The notes beneath the pieces are model-generated. The model saw nothing but the letters and a program-made list of their open reading frames with translations. It did not search any database and was not told the DNA's origin. Positions 5,243-5,615 of a stretch of DNA of 5,615 bases are shown piece after piece. Position 1 is the stretch's first letter. Each line of letters opens with the position of its first letter. Made by a program: the position numbers and the translations under genes. The stretch comes from Candidatus Heimdallarchaeota archaeon (GTDB lineage: Archaea > Asgardarchaeota > Heimdallarchaeia > Heimdallarchaeales > Kariarchaeaceae): contig WAMJ01000214.1 in the NCBI GenBank assembly GCA_015522385.1, positions 1 to 5,615 of the forward strand. The letters run 5' to 3'.

Positions 5243-5615
5243 GTGAAATCCCGCTACCGAAGGATTCTCGTGGTCTACTGGAATGAGGTCTGGATACGGC
5301 TCAAAGCGCTGAAGATCTTCCTCATTCTTTTGTTCACGGTGCTGACCATGGGGACGACTTCTCTGATGTACATTCTCGGGTTGTCCTTCCCACGTGCGGT
5401 CTATGAATCAGTAAGGCTGCTGTTCTTCGCCAGCGACCTCCCGTACCCTGAGGGGGACGTGTATCTCGAGATCCTCTGGATGCTTTTTCCGTTACTGGGT
5501 ATCATGGTCATAGGTGACGGGTTGGCCTCAATAGGCAGGGTGCTGAAATACGGGGATCACAAAACAGAGGAGTGGAACAGAGAGATGGCAAAACTGATGA
5601 AGAACCACGTGATAC
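5243..5615 (+). CDS. Two-helix membrane protein with TrkA/RCK NAD-binding domain, N-terminal part (cut by right edge)
   Basis: Open from a GTG at 5243 to the right edge, 124 full codons. The ATG at 5241 is followed at once by TGA and cannot be used. The N-terminus is basic (KSRYRR). TM1 is at about 22-47 (LKALKIFLILLFTVLTMGTT onward), an amphipathic re-entrant-like stretch at 52-68 (AVYESVRLLFFASDLPYP), and TM2 at about 74-101 (VYLEILWMLFPLLGIMVIGD onward). The piece ends in MAKLMKNHVI, the usual entry into the first strand of a TrkA-N/RCK Rossmann fold just before the GxGxxG loop, which lies outside the window. The layout is that of RCK-gated potassium channels (two TM, pore loop, RCK), but the pore stretch has no TVGYG-like filter, so potassium selectivity should not be assumed. 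Channel-like proteins of this type without the filter motif are known among prokaryotes. Confidence 0.72.
   Translation, partial: MKSRYRRILVVYWNEVWIRLKALKIFLILLFTVLTMGTTSLMYILGLSFPRAVYESVRLLFFASDLPYPEGDVYLEILWMLFPLLGIMVIGDGLASIGRVLKYGDHKTEEWNREMAKLMKNHVI

Noticed and set aside
5241..5243. ATG at the start of the RCK-type gene
   Set aside because: It is followed immediately by TGA; the GTG overlapping its last base opens the real frame.
1..5615. CRISPR array, insertion sequence, tRNA or rRNA
   Set aside because: No spaced direct repeats, terminal inverted repeats, transposase motifs, cloverleaf or rRNA-like sequence was seen on either strand.

Overview
The window looks archaeal and carries no rRNA or tRNA to place it further. 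TATA-like boxes lie about 23-30 bp upstream of several start codons. That spacing is expected for TBP/TFB promoters and implies leaderless or nearly leaderless transcripts. Arginine is mostly AGA/AGG, GTG starts are used beside ATG, and an archaeal-type COG3603-like ACT protein is present. GC is moderate. The phylum (for example a Theionarchaea-, Thorarchaeota- or Thermoplasmatota-like lineage) cannot be fixed from this sequence.

Left part (1-1350, minus strand): the N-terminus of a PAS-domain protein with a cysteine cluster runs off the left edge. To its right is a two-gene operon, a small class I SAM-dependent methyltransferase followed 22 bp later by the ACT-domain protein. A TATA-like element at 1331-1340 can be read in both directions. 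It sits between the methyltransferase and two tiny rightward ORFs (40 and 96 codons) that share one reading frame and are separated by a single TAG.

Centre (1791-4308): two polytopic membrane proteins are transcribed divergently from a 241-bp AT-rich region. Both have about 7-8 membrane helices followed by a C-terminal soluble alpha/beta domain of about 110 residues that resembles longin/roadblock-type modules. The two soluble domains align with each other, so the genes look like diverged paralogues. The region between them contains a possible 33-codon ORF for a single-helix membrane peptide. The convergent end at 1779-1808 holds an 8-bp stem closed by a GAAA loop.

Right part (4339-5615, plus strand): a TPR-like helical repeat protein lies 30 bp behind the second membrane gene. 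Next comes the N-terminal part of a two-helix membrane protein leading into a TrkA/RCK-type NAD-binding domain, cut by the right edge. It resembles RCK-gated ion channels but has no TVGYG-type filter.

Taken together, the right half may be a membrane signalling cassette: two paralogous 7-8-TM receptors with trafficking-type cytosolic domains, a helical scaffold and a ligand-gated channel-like protein. That functional link rests only on gene order and domain type.
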